Assembly (NCBI GenBank): GCA_934230115.1
Contig: CAKQEI010000087.1
Location: 1 to 7,422, forward strand
Direction: 5' to 3'
Origin: an uncultured Prevotella sp.
GTDB lineage: Bacteria; Bacteroidota; Bacteroidia; Bacteroidales; Bacteroidaceae
DNA: 7,422 nucleotides
In this document: positions 6,475 through 7,422 of the stretch, in pieces
Numbering within the stretch: the stretch's first letter is position 1
Layout of the letters: each line of letters opens with the position of its first letter
The notes under the pieces: generated by a model
Seen by the model: the letters and a program-made list of their open reading frames with translations, nothing else
Databases searched by the model: none
Told to the model about the DNA's origin: nothing
Translations under genes and position numbers: made by a program

Positions 6475-7329
6475 ATGAAAAATTTATCGTTTTTACTATT
6501 TGCATTGGCATTTACGTTGTTCGTTTCATGCGGTAACAACGAAAAGAAGCCACAAACTGAGAAATTCGAACAGAACGACTCTCTCCAGAAGATTATCTCG
6601 CAGAAGGACAATGAAATCAATGACATGATGGAAACCTTCAACCAGATACAGGAAGGACTGCGCGAGATTAACGAGGCTGAAAACCGCGTAAACATCGTGA
6701 AGGATGGCGAGGGTGCCAACAAGCGCCGCCAGATCGTGGAAAACATTCAGTTCATTCAGAACACTATGAAGCAGAACCGTGCTCTCATAGAGAAGCTGCG
6801 TCAGCAGATGCGCGAGTCGAGCATCAAGGGCGACAACATGCGCAAAACTATCGACGAACTTGTGAAACAGCTTGAGGAGAAAGACCAGCAGTTGCGTCAG
6901 CTTCGTGCGGAGCTCGACTCTAAGGATATTCATATTGCTGAACTCGACAAGACTGTGAGCACACTCAACGACAACGTGTCGACTCTTAAAACCGAGTCTT
7001 CGCAGAAGACAGAGACCATCAACGCCCAGGACAAGCAGCTCAACACCGCATGGTTTGTATTCGGCACCAAGAAGGAGCTTAAGGCACAGCACATCATCGA
7101 CGGCTCACGCGTTCTGGAGTCTAACTTCAACAAGAACTACTTCACCAAGATAGACATACGCGTGGAGAAGGAAATCAAGCTCTACTCTAAGTCGGCCAAG
7201 ATTCTCACCATGCACCCCTCAAGCTCTTACACTCTGCATCAGGATGCCAACAAGATGTACGTTTTGCGCATCAACAACCCGCAGATATTCTGGTCGACAA
7301 GCAAGTATCTTGTTATTCAGGTGAAATAA
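6475..7329 (+). CDS. Coiled-coil lipoprotein, similar to Cbp1-family proteins
   Basis: This 284-aa envelope protein has a lipoprotein signal with the modified cysteine at C19 ('FVSC'). A short polar linker follows, then a long region rich in Gln, Glu, Lys and Leu from about 33 to 190 with heptad-like spacing, so an extended coiled coil. It contains 'DELVKQLEEKDQQLRQLRAE' (127-146). The compact C-terminal domain (191-284) carries 'NTAWFVFGTKKELK', 'KEIKLYSKSAKIL' and 'FWSTSKYLVIQVK'. I recall this architecture and C-terminal wording from Bacteroidales proteins annotated as Cbp1-family collagen-binding glycoproteins, but cannot confirm it by search. D35-S36-L37 fits the Bacteroides O-glycosylation motif D(S/T)(A/I/L/V/M/T). 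Whether it reaches the cell surface is unclear: no strong lipoprotein export signal (K plus two acidic residues) follows C19. No TAnnTTTG box lies in the 61-bp gap upstream, so it may be transcribed with rsmI. Confidence 0.85.
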   Translation: MKNLSFLLFALAFTLFVSCGNNEKKPQTEKFEQNDSLQKIISQKDNEINDMMETFNQIQEGLREINEAENRVNIVKDGEGANKRRQIVENIQFIQNTMKQNRALIEKLRQQMRESSIKGDNMRKTIDELVKQLEEKDQQLRQLRAELDSKDIHIAELDKTVSTLNDNVSTLKTESSQKTETINAQDKQLNTAWFVFGTKKELKAQHIIDGSRVLESNFNKNYFTKIDIRVEKEIKLYSKSAKILTMHPSSSYTLHQDANKMYVLRINNPQIFWSTSKYLVIQVK

Positions 7330-7375
7330 GTTTTTTATAGTTATTAGCATAAGTAACTAATCAATATTAAGCGAC

Positions 7376-7422
7376 ATGTTTAGAGAAGTTTATACGCAAC
7401 CCCTTTCCGATATCCGCCAAAG
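7376..7422 (+). CDS. Start of an unidentified gene (cut by window edge)
   Basis: From the ATG at 7376 the frame is open for 15 complete codons to the window end and reads MFREVYTQPLSDIRQ. This is too short to identify. A start is plausible because it lies 46 bp after the lipoprotein stop codon on the same strand, is preceded by A/T-rich sequence, and no clear terminator intervenes. T6 at 7331-7336 follows the lipoprotein stop codon, but no adjacent strong stem is visible. Confidence 0.45.
   Translation, partial: MFREVYTQPLSDIRQ

Noticed and set aside
7297..7336. Intrinsic terminator after the lipoprotein gene
   Set aside because: Only a 4-bp stem (CAAG/CTTG) can be drawn upstream of T6 and it is about 20 nt away, so it is too weak and too distant.

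Overview
The window looks like chromosomal DNA from a member of the Bacteroidota, most likely order Bacteroidales and close to Prevotella/Segatella. The evidence is a TonB-dependent receptor with an N-terminal carboxypeptidase-regulatory-like domain, promoters of the Bacteroidota type (TTTG, about 20 bp, TAnnTTTG), A-rich rather than Shine-Dalgarno leaders, and thymidine kinase, RsmI and coiled-coil lipoprotein sequences that resemble Bacteroidales proteins. The species assignment is inference; no 16S or tRNA gene is present.

Layout. (1) 1-488, minus strand: the N-terminal 162 codons of a TolC-family outer-membrane efflux protein, cut by the window edge. (2) 489-788: a divergent regulatory region holding two tandem 17-bp dyads (587-624) with centres 21 bp apart, a sigma-54-like element facing the efflux gene, and a weak standard promoter facing right. 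(3) 789-3736, plus strand: a small Cys/His-rich membrane protein that resembles DUF2946-type proteins, a 194-bp leader with predicted hairpins, and a 795-aa TonB-dependent receptor. Together they look like an outer-membrane uptake module, possibly for a metal or metal complex. (4) 3741-3807: a long hairpin terminator between convergent genes. (5) 5492 down to 3809, minus strand: thymidine kinase followed 16 bp later by an AI-2E/PerM-family membrane protein, probably one transcript. (6) 5501-5579: a divergent promoter pair in which each -7 box lies only 8-9 nt from its start codon. (7) 5589-7329, plus strand: rsmI (16S rRNA C1402 ribose methyltransferase), then a coiled-coil lipoprotein resembling the Cbp1-type proteins of Bacteroides. 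(8) 7376-7422: the first 15 codons of an unidentified gene.

The right half is ordinary housekeeping content. The left half is the more interesting part: an efflux operon and an import module are transcribed divergently around a symmetric operator-like element, suggesting shared or coordinated control. I see no mobile element, CRISPR array, tRNA or rRNA, and no clear evidence of a wholly new system. The best candidates for follow-up are the tandem dyad, the Cys/His-rich protein with its receptor, and the receptor's structured leader.
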